Assembly: GCA_007131555.1 (NCBI GenBank)
Contig: SLQH01000470.1
Span: 1-6,886, forward strand
Direction of reading: 5' to 3'
From: Planctomycetota bacterium
GTDB taxonomy: Bacteria > Planctomycetota > UBA11346
DNA length: 6,886 nucleotides
Part shown: one piece after another, positions 6,174 to 6,886 of the stretch
Position numbering within the stretch: the stretch's first letter is position 1
Layout: every line of letters begins with the position of its first letter
The notes under the pieces: generated by a model
Database searches by the model: none
The model's input: the letters and a program-made list of their open reading frames with translations, nothing else
What the model was told of the DNA's origin: nothing
Position numbers and translations under genes: made by a program

Positions 6174-6206
6174 CCATCGCCAGCGGTCGTGTCTGATCGG
6201 CGATGG
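6174..6206 (-). other. Intercistronic stem-loop just after the pilin-like gene
   Basis: CCATCGCC (6174-6181) and GGCGATGG (6199-6206) form a perfect 8-bp stem with a 17-base loop, starting one base beyond the pilin-like gene's TGA on the minus strand. Moderately T-rich sequence follows (GGTTTCCTTGTTC) without a clean U-tract. It may be a partial terminator or RNA-processing site giving more pilin than downstream product. It would also bury the alternative epimerase ATG at 6177. Confidence 0.4.
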
Positions 6207-6207
6207 G

Positions 6208-6855
6208 TCAGGGCTGCCACCGCAGGATGTCCTGCCACCGTTCCCCGGAATCACGGGTGACCACCGAGGTCACATGGCAGTCCAGGAACAGGACATGGGC
6301 CGATCCCCGGTGACGGCTGTCATCGACGGCTGAGGGCAGGCAGTGGCCCCATTGCCCCATGCCGGTCTCCCCGGCCACGGCATCGATGAAGTAGACCGTC
6401 TCGCTGTCCCGCCGGCCAGCCCCCAGACGCCAGGTCGGATTGCCACGGACATTGTCAAGACGGGCGTTCATCTTGTAGCTCTTGGGACAGGCGTTGGTGA
6501 AGTGCTGTGGTCCATCCCAGGTGAAGGCCGGACACTGGAAGATGGTCCGCTCCTGGCCGATCCGCTGACGTTCGGCGTAGGGCGGCAGACGGAAGAACCA
6601 GGCCGGACTGCGCTCGGGATTGCGCTCACCCTGGTTGGAGGCCGCCGGCAGGAAACCGTTGTGATCGGTGGCATAGCTGACCGACACGGCCCCGATCTGA
6701 CGCAGATTATTGCGACAGTTGACCTCCGAGGCCGAGGACAACGCCGCCCCGACAATCGGCAGGATCAGGCCACAGAGGGCGGCGATGATGCCCAGGACCA
6801 CCAGCATCTCGGCCAGAGTGAAGGCCGCCCGCGAAGCGGCGTTGCCCCCCCTCAC
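6208..6855 (-). CDS. Type IV pilin/type II secretion pseudopilin-like protein with H-X9-D box
   Basis: A 215-residue envelope protein with a class III signal. A short leader ends at Ala11, then FTLAEMLVVLGIIAALCGL starts the mature protein with the expected Phe+1 and Glu+5 (Glu16), for cutting and N-methylation by a prepilin peptidase. The hydrophobic helix spans about 12-36, followed by NCRNNLRQIG (46-55), a hallmark of the large PVC-group family of prepilin-like proteins. Near the C-terminus HRGSAHVLFLDCHV (182-195) is the H-X9-DG box, but with Cys193 where Gly is usual. Other soluble-domain cysteines are Cys47, 108, 123 and 172. The start is GTG 6855: an in-frame TGA at 6870-6868 leaves no earlier ATG, and GAGG lies ten bases upstream. 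The gene is complete and heads the minus-strand group as far as the window shows; its promoter is outside or an upstream gene precedes it. Assembly into a fibre or secretion system is inferred. Confidence 0.88.
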   Translation of the reverse strand: MRGGNAASRAAFTLAEMLVVLGIIAALCGLILPIVGAALSSASEVNCRNNLRQIGAVSVSYATDHNGFLPAASNQGERNPERSPAWFFRLPPYAERQRIGQERTIFQCPAFTWDGPQHFTNACPKSYKMNARLDNVRGNPTWRLGAGRRDSETVYFIDAVAGETGMGQWGHCLPSAVDDSRHRGSAHVLFLDCHVTSVVTRDSGERWQDILRWQP

Positions 6856-6886
6856 GGCGCCGGATCCTCATCGCCCGCCGACGAAC

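Noticed and set aside
1..6886. CRISPR array, insertion sequence, phage or anti-phage system
   Set aside because: No spaced direct repeats, transposase, integrase, nuclease or reverse transcriptase motifs were seen; the genes are housekeeping or envelope types.

Overview
The window is about 60% GC by eye and gene-dense. It carries six complete protein genes in three blocks, plus a non-coding end of about 300 bases. The combination suggests a bacterium of the Planctomycetota/Lentisphaerota (PVC) group, perhaps Phycisphaerae-like. It has an McsA/McsB arginine-kinase pair in a GC-rich genome. It also has a prepilin-like protein with an FTLAE methylation motif and a C-terminal H-X9-D box of the kind that is greatly expanded in that group. 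The secreted protein with a small beta-rich C-terminal domain would fit too. This placement rests on gene content only, and no rRNA or tRNA is present to confirm it.

Block 1 (minus strand, 301-1925): mcsA then mcsB, coupled by a TGATG stop/start overlap. They encode the zinc-finger/UVR adaptor and the protein-arginine kinase that mark proteins for Clp degradation in Bacillus. No ctsR or clpC lies in the window. Positions 1-300, downstream of mcsB, hold no convincing gene but contain three GC-rich perfect or near-perfect hairpins.

Block 2 (plus strand, 2079-4402): a 4HBT/YbgC-type acyl-CoA thioesterase followed by dnaG, the replication primase. It diverges from mcsA across about 150 bp that hold a 14-bp palindrome. 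dnaG is not beside rpsU or rpoD here.

Block 3 (minus strand, 4409-6855): a prepilin-like protein, an NAD-dependent nucleotide-sugar epimerase/dehydratase and a short secreted protein of unknown function, spaced as a likely operon concerned with the cell envelope. It converges on dnaG with only six bases between the stop codons.

I see no CRISPR array, insertion sequence, phage gene, tRNA or rRNA, and no obviously new multi-gene system. The most interesting items are the complete arginine-phosphorylation pair with its phosphoarginine-sensing motif, the palindrome in the divergent promoter region, hairpins placed just after several stop codons, a pilin-like protein with a Cys in place of the Gly of its H-X9-DG box, and an uncharacterised secreted protein.
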